A DNA stretch of 64,000 bases from Luzula sylvatica (GCA_946800325.1 OX326958.1:10240001-10304000), one strand, 5' to 3'; shown: positions 10,994-21,658, numbered from the stretch's first letter. Made by a program: numbers and translations. Notes: a model not told the origin generated them from the sequence alone.

Positions 10994-12173
10994 ACTTGTG
11001 GCAAAACCGTCCCAATAAGATGCCAAACCGTCCCAATAAGCCTTTTGGTACGGTTGGCCGTCCCAAATCTCCCGTCACAACAGAGGGCATATGTAACAGG
11101 GATGGGCCGTCCCAATAAGCTTTTTGGGACGGTAGCATTTTGGGACAGGCCGTCGCAATAAGGTAGCATGACGTGACAGTGTGCAGAACAGGACGTGTTA
11201 GGGTTTTTGGGGCTGGCCGTCGCAATAGATTTTAGGATGGGGTGCAGTTTGGTACGGGCCGTACCTAAATAAAATTGGGACGACGTTCTGTTTGGGACGG
11301 CCTGTCCCAATACTGATAAATAATAATAATAATAATAAATTATTATTATTATTAATATTGTTGTTTATTACATATATTATTATTTTTTAATTATATATTA
11401 TTATTATATAATATTATTATTTATAATTATAAATAATTATATATTATTATTATTTATAATTATAAATAATTATATATAATTATGTAATTATATATATAAT
11501 TATATATATTTATATATAATTATATATTCAAATATATAATTGTATATAATCAAATAAAACAAATTAGAAAAATATAAACACATGAAAACAAACAAACAAA
11601 CAAACAACAAAATCCAAACAAATTAGAAAAAACCCAAGAACAAATCCAAAGTCGCAAGACACAAACAAACATAAACAACAAAATCAAAACAAACAAACAT
11701 CAATTCCGACAACACAAACACAAATTCCGACAACATAAATATCTTGCACAAATACAACACACAAATGACCAAACTAGCAAACACGCAAATGAAAACACTA
11801 CAAATTCATGTCATCATCATCATCAGGCTGGTAGAACGGGTTCCCAAGCATTTCCTAAACATAAAAAACGTTTCGATAAACTATATATATAAACAATAAT
11901 AATTTATTATTCATATACTTACAGTCCAATTTTATGGTTTGGATGATGGGATAGGACGATACATCCTTTGTTGCGACGAGGTCGTCGGTTGTTGCCTCTG
12001 CATCCGAATCTGCGAATGAGGTGACCTCATCAGAGTTTCCAAGTCTGTATTGATCGAGTAGCTCGTCCATTGTGATCCGTCTATCCGTCCCGATCCGTCT
12101 TTTGGCACGGCCCGTACCTATTTTGGACGAACTTTGGGACGGCCCGTCCCTAATGAACTGATATGTTGTAGTG
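10994..12173 (-). mobile_element. CACTA (En/Spm-type) DNA transposon remnant, copy A
   Basis: The right terminus reads ATATGTTGTAGTG at 12161-12173, which on the minus strand begins CACTACAACATAT, a CACTA end. Subterminal repeats of the type GGGACGGCCCGTCCC and CCGTCCCAATAAG flank both sides (11005-11310 and 12090-12155), as in CACTA elements. No matching left CACTA end is seen, so the left side is probably truncated. On the minus strand an open stretch starting at MDELLDQYRL (12071) runs to a GTAAGT donor near 11930. A possible second exon at 11855-11800 ends in an acidic tail (DDDDDMNL), but it does not join cleanly in frame. These may be the remains of an element gene. The centre (11313-11570) is almost pure A/T with palindromic TATA and AAT runs. 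Confidence 0.7.
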
Positions 12174-12319
12174 AAATGCGATAAATTGAGCATTTGATAT
12201 CTCATGACACGATATTTGCAAATAATAAGAAATAGCAGGTGTTATATGAAAAATAGTTAATTGTGAATGAATACTTGCATCCCAAATGCTATTCTTAGCG
12301 AGCCTTCTTACGCGATTAT

Positions 12320-13565
12320 TGTTGGTTCAAATTTCCTAATGGTTTGATTATTTCAAAACACTGTCATTACTAACGTTTACATCGAGAAAATGTGTAGGAT
12401 AACGCAGGTACGACACGAAGATGATGAAGAGCTTCGAAGTCACAAGAAGCACAACAAGAGAAGATTAGAAGGAAGGCCCTTGAAGCATATCAAGAATCAA
12501 GATGTCAAATCCTTCCGTGAGCGGGATTCGCCACAAATAAACCATAAGTAGAAACCAAGTAGATCCCAAGTAAAATCATGTTCAAATAACAAAGAGTTTA
12601 ATCAAGGAAGAAGTGCGTTCTGAACGAACTCCAAGTCCGTTCAGAACGGACTTACCACATATCAAAATACCATCTCTTGATTGAACCACCCTTGTCACAG
12701 GATTGTGTGCGTTCGAACGAACAAACATGTACGTTCGAACGGACACTTAGAATCTGTTCACCCACAACTTAAGTGCGTTGAACGGACTTTCATCACTGAA
12801 CAAACAAAAGGCAATGTATAATTGAGTTCGTTCTGAACGGACTTTGTCCGTTCAAACGAACTGACAAATGTACTTGTACGCTATTTTGAAACGGCTAGTA
12901 CAAACTACAAGTGCGTTCAGAACGAACATTGTGCGTTCGAACGGACTTGCAGTTTTCTGAAGGATTTCTATAGAGAGTATAAATAGAATCCTTCAAGGAC
13001 CTTTCTCTCTCACTTCTTCACTTTCACACATTCAAATACAAAAGAGAGAAACCCTAAAGCCGTGACTATCTATATCCATTGATAGCTTGAGAAACCCTCT
13101 TTAGATAATTGATCTACTTTCAATATCCTCCACTAATCGTTTCCCACTCACGTGACCGATCACGTTGTAGCTCGATTAGTGAATATTGTGATAGGCTAGT
13201 GCAACTACTTGTAAAGAGCCTAAGCTATAGATCGATAGAAAGCGTGTAAATCGATCTAGGCGAAACCTTGTAATCGAGTGAGTTGGAATTCAATCGAAAG
13301 CCAAAAAGAGGCGCAAGGCATTCCCGGAGACGTAGGTACTCGCAACTAATTGAGTCGGTCAATTAAGCGAGTAAAGGGTGAGTTAAGGCTACATAGCAAC
13401 CACCTACCGAACTTCGTTAAAAAACATCTTGTGTTCAAGTGTTTACGGTATCATCTAATTTATTTAAATTATTATTAATTCTGCATAGTAAATTAGGTAA
13501 TTAGCCAAAGTAATTGTACGGTAGATTACCAAATTTACCCCCCTCTAGGTTAGAATTAACCAACA
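12320..13565 (+). repeat. 5' LTR of copia element 1
   Basis: It begins TGTTGGTTCAAATTTCC and ends GAATTAACCAACA. It is preceded by ATTAT (12315-12319) and followed two bases later by a tRNA-Met primer site. Length is 1246 bp, equal to the solo LTR at 20408-21653, from which it differs at about 27 positions by hand count. A TATA box (TATAAATAG, 12978-12986) marks the U3 promoter. Upstream, at 12608-12955, lie four pairs of dyads such as GTGCGTTCTGAACGAAC. Confidence 0.95.
12608..12955. promoter_or_regulatory. Paired GTGCGTT-AACGGAC dyads in LTR U3
   Basis: Eight imperfect palindromes occur as four pairs. In each pair the dyad centres are about 20-22 bp apart, for example GTGCGTTCTGAACGAAC, five bases, GTCCGTTCAGAACGGAC. 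One extra half-length site (GTGCGTTGAACGGAC) lies between pairs. The cluster ends about 25 bp before the TATA box, the expected place for LTR enhancer sites. The AACGG half-site resembles the core bound by plant three-repeat MYB factors. The binding factor is not known. Confidence 0.6.
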
Positions 13566-13567
13566 AT

Positions 13568-13579
13568 TGGTATCAGAGC
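13568..13579 (+). promoter_or_regulatory. Primer binding site, initiator tRNA-Met (element 1)
   Basis: TGGTATCAGAGC begins two bases after the LTR end and is complementary to the 3' end of plant initiator tRNA-Met, the usual primer of Ty1/copia elements. Confidence 0.95.
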
Positions 13580-13633
13580 AAGGTACTAACCATCTCCTAG
13601 AATATTAGGGATAACGTGTATTTAAAAGATCTA

Positions 13634-15190
13634 ATGGCCAAAATTAACCCAATCGTACAAAATTCATTTACAAATCCGATAAATACCGTCCCAAATTCAA
13701 ACATCTCAAACGTCATCGACAAGTCATGTTGGACGCTATATTCCGAATATTCCCATTGGTCCAAAAGGGATGATGACCAAACAAATCGGGAAAGGAGAGA
13801 AACTCTACATGAAAAGAGACACGAGGACAAGGGTCAAAAAGATCGCCAAAAATACAAAGGTAAGGAATACAAAACAAAAAAGGCTCACATCACAAAGGTT
13901 GATTATAGGTTGGGAGAAACGAACGGATCAAACTCATCATCCGACTCGAATGGTCCATCAAACCTACACAACGCAAACCTAGCCCTTATGGTAAAGAACG
14001 ACTCTCCATCAATGAGCGCGGTGGAAGCGGAAATTAAAACTCTCCGAATTGAACGGGGCCCAATCCAGACATCTCACACACCCATGGTCGTCAATGTCGA
14101 ACCCTCTACTCCGACTCCTGCTCCAAAGTCGACACATGACCAAGGTCATGAGGAACGTATCGAATCTATACTTAATTTGGAATCATTACATCAACCTCAA
14201 TATTCACCCTCGTTAAAATTAGAAATTGAGTCTTGTGACGAGTTCTTGAGGGATGATGGGAACTCTCAACGAAATAGGGGTAAATTTGAGAGCTCAACAC
14301 AAGCTCTCAAGGATAAGATAGCTTCTCTTGAACTATCCATTTTGGCATTTAAATCTCAAATACATGAATTTAAAGGTTTTTCAAAATGTGAATGTCAAGC
14401 TTTAAAAGGCGAGATTGCTCACTTAAAAGTTGAACTTCAAAATTCTAAAATTGAAAATGATTCTTTGAAGAAGGCTTGTGCATCCATTGCATCGAGTCCT
14501 CCTTCATTGGATGAAATTTTGAAATCGTCATTCATGGGACAAAAGCCCAATGACAAATCCGGTTTAGGATATAAGAAGAATAACGGTAATAAACCCGATT
14601 CTTCCAACTCCAAAAATCAAAAATCAACATGGGACAACAATGGAGTTAGTAGTCATGGGAGTGCTTTCATGTACCATGATTACAACAAGGGTAAAAATGT
14701 GAAAAAGGAACAACCTAAACTTGTTAATCATAATTATAGGAATAATCATTTCGCACAAAATTCACAACCTAGACGTAACAATTTTGGAAAAATCGATTGC
14801 TTATTCAAACGGGGACCAAATGGTTACTTCTATGAAGTGACTAACTACACCAAGGATTCGTATCAAAAAGGGACTCCCAAACATTACACCAACACACAAA
14901 AATATTTTCAACCATCCCGATTTAAATCAAATCAATATCATCAAATGTCAAAATCGATAATTCCTCAAAGAAGTAACTCAAATTCACTCTCCAACTATTT
15001 TGTCAAGAGTTCCACAACCACAAATAGCCCAACCGTGGTCTTTTGTAATTATTGTTGCAAGATTGGTCACATCTCAACAAGTTGTGATCTTCGCAATCCA
15101 AAATTGACGTCTAACGTCGTTTGGATGCGCAAAGATCGTAACACAATGGGTCCTTCTACCTCATATGGTATTGGACCCCCTAGGGCTTAA
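13634..15190 (+). CDS. gag: Gag of copia element 1, internally deleted but in frame (518 aa)
   Basis: The start (MAKINPIVQN) aligns with the gag of the element at 47037 (MTEINPIVQN) and lies about 55 bases after the primer site. The first 26 residues match, then about 265 residues found in that relative are missing. The missing part is the whole UBN2-type capsid region and all but the last Cys of the first CCHC zinc knuckle. About 12 bases of filler sit at the join (near 13711) and the frame is kept. Downstream are a basic, Arg/Lys-rich stretch, a predicted coiled coil (around residues 235-290) and an intact CCHC knuckle (C-N-Y-C-C-K-I-G-H-I-S-T-S-C) near the C-terminus. Without the capsid region it is unlikely to form particles. 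The stop at 15188-15190 separates it from pol. Confidence 0.85.
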   Translation: MAKINPIVQNSFTNPINTVPNSNISNVIDKSCWTLYSEYSHWSKRDDDQTNRERRETLHEKRHEDKGQKDRQKYKGKEYKTKKAHITKVDYRLGETNGSNSSSDSNGPSNLHNANLALMVKNDSPSMSAVEAEIKTLRIERGPIQTSHTPMVVNVEPSTPTPAPKSTHDQGHEERIESILNLESLHQPQYSPSLKLEIESCDEFLRDDGNSQRNRGKFESSTQALKDKIASLELSILAFKSQIHEFKGFSKCECQALKGEIAHLKVELQNSKIENDSLKKACASIASSPPSLDEILKSSFMGQKPNDKSGLGYKKNNGNKPDSSNSKNQKSTWDNNGVSSHGSAFMYHDYNKGKNVKKEQPKLVNHNYRNNHFAQNSQPRRNNFGKIDCLFKRGPNGYFYEVTNYTKDSYQKGTPKHYTNTQKYFQPSRFKSNQYHQMSKSIIPQRSNSNSLSNYFVKSSTTTNSPTVVFCNYCCKIGHISTSCDLRNPKLTSNVVWMRKDRNTMGPSTSYGIGPPRA

Positions 15191-15320
15191 GCTCAACTGT
15201 GACACTGTACTTCCTCATATTACCATACCATAAGCCAAATATTGAGGGGGAGTATAGTAAATAAGAATTTATATTAGTTTAATTTCAAATTATGGTTTAA
15301 CTAATATGAATTTCTTATAG
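15191..15320 (+). other. Gag-pol gap with intron-like 3' end
   Basis: Between the gag stop and the pol ATG at 15321 lie 130 bases. They include a purine tract and GTATAG (GGGGGAGTATAG, about 15246-15257), a branch-point-like ACTAAT, and TTCTTATAG directly before the ATG, a good plant 3' splice site. The word GGGGAGTATAG is conserved after gag in the element at 47037, where similarity ends. Splicing is a possible way to express pol, but no transcript evidence is available. Confidence 0.35.
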
Positions 15321-18300
15321 ATGGGCTTAACCTCCAAAACCAAGTCATCAAAATGGTGTCTAGATAGTGGTTGTTCGAGACACATGACTTGGGATCGAGA
15401 GATGTTTAAATCTTTCGAACCATTCAAGGGAGGAGACGTTACCTTCGGAGGAAATCAAAAAGGTAAAATTGTCGGTATCGGTTCCATAGGTACCTCAAAT
15501 TGGACCCTAGAAAATGTCTATCTCGTAATAGGACTTAAACATAAGTTGATTAGCATAAGCCAATTATGTGATGCCGGATATTGTGTAAAATTCGATCAAA
15601 TCTCATGTGTGATTGATCGAATAAAAGATAATATCACGGTATGCAAAGGAACCCGACACGAAAATCTATACTACTTCGATTTTGAATCTTTCGTGCCGGG
15701 AATTCATTGTCTCACCGTATCGGAGTCGGTAGCTCGATTATGGCATAGAAGATTAGGCCTTATTTGTATGAAAACTATCTATAGGCTATGCAAAAAAGAA
15801 TTAGTAAGAGGATTACCTTCTCATAAACTTGAATTAGAAGGGTTATGCGATGCGTGTGAAAAGGGTAAGCACACGAGGTCATCCGGGTTCAAATCAAAGA
15901 ATATGGTCACCACAATCTGACCTCTACAACTCATCCATCTCGATCTTTGCGGTCCACTAAGCGTCTCGAGCATAGGTAATAAAAGGTATATGTTTGTAAT
16001 TGTGGATGATTACTCACGTTTCACATGGGTGTATTATTTACTCCATAAAAGTGAAACGTGTGACAACTTCATCAAATTTTGCACACTCGTTGAAAATGAA
16101 AAAGGCAACTCAATTGTCACCATTCGAAGTGACAATGGAGGTGAATTTAGAAATGCAAAATTTGATGAATTTTGTCATAAAAAGAGATATATACGCGAAT
16201 TTTCCGCTCCTCGCACACCCCAACAAAATGGTGTAGTTGAACGGAAAAATCGAACGTTAATTGAACTTGCTCGTACCATGCTAAATGAGCACCCTTCTCC
16301 AAAATATCTGTGGGCTGAAGCCATTAACACCGCATGTCACGTGGTTAATCGACTTAGCTTAAGGCCTATTTTGAAGAAGACGCCATATGAGCTATGGTAT
16401 GGGGGAAATCCAAACGTCTCGTATATGAGAGTGTTTGGATGCAAATGCTTTATCTTGGACGAATTGAGTAATCGAGACAAACTCGATCCAAAATCCATTG
16501 AAGGAATTTTTGTCGGTTACTCAAGTACAAGCAAAGCATACCGGGTTTTCATACGATCTACTCGAGTCGTATGTGAATCCGTTCACGTGCATTTTGATGA
16601 AACTAAGAAAGAAATCGAGAAAGGTAGCACAAGTGTAGGTGAAGTCAAGGAAACAATCGCCAAATCACCAAAAGAACAAACCGAAGTCGAGTATCAATAC
16701 ATCGATATCACACTTGATGAACCTCGAGTGGACAACAATGACCCTCAAGAAGAGGAAGAAGAAGAAGAAGAGATCGAAGCTCCCTACCAAATTCCCGAGG
16801 TTCTTCGAGAAGTAGCGGCTCACCCTCTCACCAACGTCGTTGGAAATCCCCGAGTCGGTGTGCAAACTCGGTCTCGTGTCCACAACTATGTCGCTCATTG
16901 CGCATATCTCTCTCATATCGAGCCAAAATCATTCAAGGAAGCTAATCTAGATGAAAATTGGATTATGGCAATGCAAGAAGAATTGGAGCAATTCGAGAGA
17001 AATCGAGTTTGGACATTGGTTCCGAAACCTATAACTCGATCAATCATAGGGACTCGATGGATTTATCGGAACAAACTCGACGAACACGGAAATGTGGTAC
17101 GAAATAAGGCGAGACTCGTCGCTCAAGGATTCAAACAACAAGAGGGAATCGATTTCGAAGAAACCTTTGCCCCAGTAGCTCGCCTAGAAGCAATACGACT
17201 CCTCCTAGCTTACGCCGCTATCGAGGGGTTTACACTTTTCCAAATGGACGTTAAAAGTGCATTTCTCAATGGGGAAATCGAGGAAGAAGTCTACGTTCAA
17301 CAACCACCGGGATTCAAATATCCAAAACTCCCTGATTACGTGTGTAAACTCTCCAAAACTCTATACGGATTAAAACAAGCCCCTCGAGCATGGTACGATC
17401 GCCTCTCCTCATTTCTCACCACAAATGGGTTCGTCCGAGGTATAATCGACACCACCCTCTTCACACGTAAAAAGGGAGTATCTATCCTCCTTGTTCAAAT
17501 TTACGTAGATGATATCATTTTTGGATCTAGTGACTCGGCACTTGCCGAAGAATTTTCCACTCTTATGCAAAGTGAGTTTTCCATGAGCATGATGGGAGAG
17601 CTCAAATTCTTCCTAGCCTTCAAGTCAAACAATCATCCGAAGGGATCTTCGTAAACCAATCCAAATATACTCGTGAACTACTCAAGAAATTCGAGTTGGA
17701 TCAAACCAAAACGAGTGATACTCCCATGGCCAAGGAATCCAAATTGGATGCAGACGAAGATGGTGAGTCATTCGATATCACTACATATAGAGGTATGATC
17801 GGAAGCCTTCTCTATCTCACTGCGAGTCGACCCGACATTATGTTCGCCGTATGCATGTGCGCTCGATTTCAAGCAAATCCCAAGGTATCACACTACAATG
17901 CCGTCAAACGTATATTTCGATATTTGAAAGGTACAATCGAACTTGGGATTTGGTATGGGCATAGTGGAAATCTAAACCTAGTAGGATACACGGATGCGGA
18001 TTTTGCCGGATCCCGAGTTGACCGTAAAAGCACGAGTGGTACGTGCCAATTCCTAGGCGGATCACTTGTCTCATGGTCAAGCCGAAAACAACACTCCGTT
18101 GCCTTATCAACGGCAGAGGCCGAATATGTGGCGGCCGGAAGTTGTTGTGCACAACTACTGTGGTTGAATCAAACTCTCAGAGACTACGGTCTAAACTTCC
18201 GTAAAATCCCCATATTATGCGACAACAATAGTGCCATATGCATTTCGAAAAACCCCGTACACCATTCAGGAACCAAGCACATCGACATACGTCACCATTT

Positions 18301-18390
18301 CATTCGGGATCATGTGGAAAAAGGTGATGTCCGACTCGAATGGATAGAGACAAACGATCAAATCGCGGACATTTTCACCAAGCGTTTGCA
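15321..18390 (+). pseudogene. pol: Pol of copia element 1 (protease-integrase-RT-RNase H), broken
   Basis: The polyprotein starts MGLTSKTKSS. In order: aspartic protease with active site WCLDSGCSRH; GAG-pre-integrase zinc region, in which the second His is replaced by Leu (HRRLGL); integrase core with [15 protein letters not shown] and VVERKNR; a poly-Glu linker (about 16750-16780); reverse transcriptase with YVDD at 17502-17513; and RNase H with YTDADFAGS and STAEAEYVA. Three lesions are visible. There is an in-frame TGA at 15918-15920, a single-base deletion near 17615 that shifts the frame before RNase H, and loss of everything after ADIFTK. At 18382 the sequence switches to exon 4 of the membrane-protein gene copy. 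The element is Ty1/copia by domain order; I do not assign a lineage. Confidence 0.9.
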
Positions 18391-18752
18391 GAATCTGCTT
18401 TGTCATGGAGTGTACTAGTCTGTGAAACAAGCAGCGCGATAGTACCAGTGATATTTATTTTGATAACTAGAGATGAAACGTTGTGGTGCGATGTGGTAAT
18501 CTGCGTACTCCGCATGGTTTCTACCTTATCAGAAATCTTCAAGGAGTTCAACTCAGATCATTTCATCTTTTCCATAAATCCTCGGACAATTTTCTTTTCG
18601 ATAAACAGTTCATATTCTAATATAATTTAATCAAATATTCGAATATATATCATGTTAATTTGATCAAATATCAGGTTTGTGCGCTAATGGTGCTTCTCGC
18701 TGCTTTAACAATAGTAATTTGGAAGCTAAAAGGCGTTCGATACTCCATTTAG
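18382..18752 (+). pseudogene. Partial second copy of the membrane-protein gene (exons 4-5)
   Basis: Bases 18382-18600 repeat exon 4 of the gene at 7837 from its base 8608 onward, and 18675-18752 repeat exon 5 to its stop. The copies differ at roughly 3% of positions. Exons 1-3 and the start of exon 4 are missing because the copy begins at the junction with the copia pol. The splice donor after exon 4 has changed from GT to AT at 18601. The exon reading frame itself stays open. The RNase H frame reads into this copy and ends after about 10 codons; another frame joins both for 96 codons, which is a by-product of the junction. Confidence 0.9.
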
Positions 18753-19053
18753 TAAAAATCAGTTATCGCGGTGGAATATTATTTAACCGGAGATTAATTT
18801 GAAAAATAAATTTGTTAGAAAAATCCGAGGCGATGAATTTGTGCTTATATGAAAAATCCCATGATGTATAAAATCCATGATTTATAAAACTATGTTTGAA
18901 GAATTCTAAAGAGAAAAATAAAAGAATATTGAAAAAAAATTATATATAATATTTCAAATTTTACTTGTGTCAATTTCAAATTGGTATGTAGTATAATCAT
19001 TCAAACACTGTGGAGTATCCCTCTGTTGTGTCAATTTTACATGTGTCAATTTT
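18753..19053 (+). other. Duplicate of the gene's 3' flank
   Basis: This stretch matches 8979-9279 with a few percent difference and contains no gene. GTCAATTTT at 19045-19053 is the unoccupied form of the site that holds the 1.7-kb insertion in the upstream copy. Confidence 0.85.
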
Positions 19054-20261
19054 ACTTGTGGCAAAACCGACCCAATAAGATGCCAAACCGTGCCAATAAG
19101 CCTTTTGGTACGGTTGGCCGTCCCAAATCTCCCGTCACAACAGAGGGCATATGTAACAGGGATGGGCCGTCCCAATAAGCTTTTTGGGACAGGCCGTCGC
19201 AATAAGGTAGCATGACGTGACAGTGTGCAGAACAGGACGTGTCAGGGTTTTTGGGGCTGGCCGTCGCAATAGATTTTAGGATGAGGTGCAGTTTGGTACG
19301 GGCCGTACCTAAATAAAATTGGGACGACGTTCTGTTTGGGACGGCCTGTCCCAATACTGATAAATAATAATAATAATAATAAATTATTATTATTATTAAT
19401 ATTGTTGTTTATTATATATATTATTATTTTTTAATTATATATTATTATTATATAATATTATTATTTATAATTATAAATAAATATATATAATTATGTAATT
19501 ATATATATAATTATATATATTTATATATAATTATATATATAATTATATATATTTATATATAATTATATATTCAAATATATAATTGTATATAATCAAATAA
19601 AACAAATTAGAAAAATATAAACACATCAAAACAAACAAACAAACAAACAAACAAACAAACAACAAAATCCAAACAAATTAGAAAAAACCCAAGAACAAAT
19701 CCAAAATCGCAAGACACAAACAAACATAAACAACAAAATCAAAACAAACAAACATCAATTCCGACAACACAAACACAAATTCCGACAACATAAATATCAT
19801 GCACAAATACAACACACAAATGACCAAACTAGCAAACACGCAAATGAAAACACTACAAATTCATGTCATCATCATCATCAGGCTGGTAGAACGGGTTCCC
19901 AAGCATTTCCTAAACATAAAAAACGTTTCGATAAACTATATATATAAACAATAATAATTTATTATTCATATACTTACAGTCCAATTTTATGGTTTGGATG
20001 ATGGGATAGGACGATACATCCTTTGTTGCGACGAGGTCGTCGGTTGTTGCCTCTGCATCCGTATCTGCGAATGAGGTGACCTCATCAGAGTTTCCAAGTC
20101 TGTATTGATCGAGTAGCTCGTCCATTGCGATCCGTCTATCCGTCCCGATCCATCTTTTGGCATGACCCGTACCTATTTTGGACGAACTTTGGGACGGCCC
20201 GTACCTATTCTGACAGATATTTTTGGACGGCCCGTCCCTAATGAACTGATATGTTGTAGTG
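19054..20261 (-). mobile_element. CACTA transposon remnant, copy B
   Basis: It is the counterpart of 10994-12173 and ends with the same ATATGTTGTAGTG (20249-20261). It lacks a short stretch near 19190 present in copy A and carries about 40 extra bases near 20200-20240, between repeats of GGACGGCCCGT. The minus-strand MDELLDQYRL frame is also present. The shared structure shows that the CACTA insertion came before the segment was duplicated. Confidence 0.75.
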
Positions 20262-20407
20262 AAATGCGATAAATTGAGCATTTGATATCTCATGACACGA
20301 TATTTGCAAATAGTAAGAAATAGCAGGTGTTATATGAAAAATAGTTAATTGTGAATGAATACTTGCATCCCAAATGCTATTCTTAGCGAGCCTTCTTACG
20401 CGATTAT

Positions 20408-21653
20408 TGTTGGTTCAAATTTCCTAATGGTTTGATTATTTCAAAACACTGTCATTACTAACGTTTACATCGAGAAAATGTGTAGGATAACGCAGGTACG
20501 ACACGAAGATGATGAAGAGCTTCGAAGTCACAAGAAGCACAACAAGAGAAGATTAGAAGGAAGGCCCTTGAAGCACATCAAGAATCAAGATGTCGAAGCC
20601 TTCCGTGAGTGGGATTCGCCACAAATAAACCATAAGTAGAAACCAAGTAGATCCCAAGTAAAATCATGTTCAAATAACAAAGAGTTTAATCAAGGAAGAA
20701 GTGCGTTCTGAACGAACTCCAAGTCCATTCAGAACGGACTTACCACATATCAAAATACCATCTCTTGATTGAACCACACTTGTCACAGGATTGTGTGCGT
20801 TCGAACGAACAAACATGTACGTTCGAACGGACACTTAGAATCCGTTCACCCACAACTTAAGTGCGTTGAACGGACTTTCATCACTGAACAAACAAAAGGC
20901 AATGTATAATTGAGTTCGTTCTGAACGGACTTTGTCCGTTCAAACGGACTGACAAATGTACTTTTACGTTATTTTGAAACGGCTGGTACAAACTACAAGT
21001 GCGTTCAGAACGAACATTGTGCGTTCGAACGGACTTGCAGTTTTCTGAAGGATTTCTATAGAGAGTATAAATAGAATCCTTCAAGGACCTTTCTCTCTCA
21101 CTTCTTCACTTTCACACATTCAAATACAAAAGAGAGAAACCCTAAAGCCGTGATTATCTATATCCATTGATAGCTTGAAAAACCCTCTTTAGATCATTGA
21201 TCTACTTTCAATATCCTCCACTAATCGTTTCCCACTCACGTGACCGATCACGTTGTAGCTCGATTAGTGAAAATTGTAATAGGCTAGTGCAACTACTTGT
21301 AAAGAGCATATGCTATAGATCGATAGAAATCGTGTAAATCGATCTAGGCGAAACCTTGTAATCGAGTGAGTTGGAATTCAATCGAAATCCAAAAAGAGGC
21401 CCAAGGCATTCCCGGAGACGTAGGTACTCGCAACTAATTGAGTCGGTCAATTAAGCGAGTAAAGGGTGAGTCAAGGCTACATAGCAACCACCTACCGAAC
21501 TTTGTTAAAAAACATCTTGTGTTCAAGTGTTTACGGTATCATCTAATTTATTTAAATTATTATTAATTCCGCATAGTAAATTAGGTAATTAGCCAAAGTA
21601 ATTGTATGGTAGATTACCAAATTTACCCCCCTCTTGGTTAGAATTAACCAACA
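20408..21653 (+). mobile_element. Solo LTR of copia element 1 family with intact target duplication
   Basis: This 1246-bp LTR matches 12320-13565 and keeps the TG...CA ends, the paired dyads and the TATA box. It is flanked by ATTAT on both sides (20403-20407 and 21654-21658). No primer site follows it; ordinary AT-rich DNA does. A full element inserted at ATTAT and later reduced to one LTR by LTR-LTR recombination would give exactly this. Confidence 0.9.
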
Positions 21654-21658
21654 ATTAT

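Noticed and set aside
13568..13579. tRNA-like TGGTATCAGAGC words (also 36462, 48449, 56752, 60722)
   Set aside because: Each lies next to an LTR end and is a primer binding site; no tRNA cloverleaf surrounds any of them.
18340..18630. 96-codon fused ORF across the copia-gene junction
   Set aside because: It starts out of frame in RNase H and is a by-product of the duplication junction.
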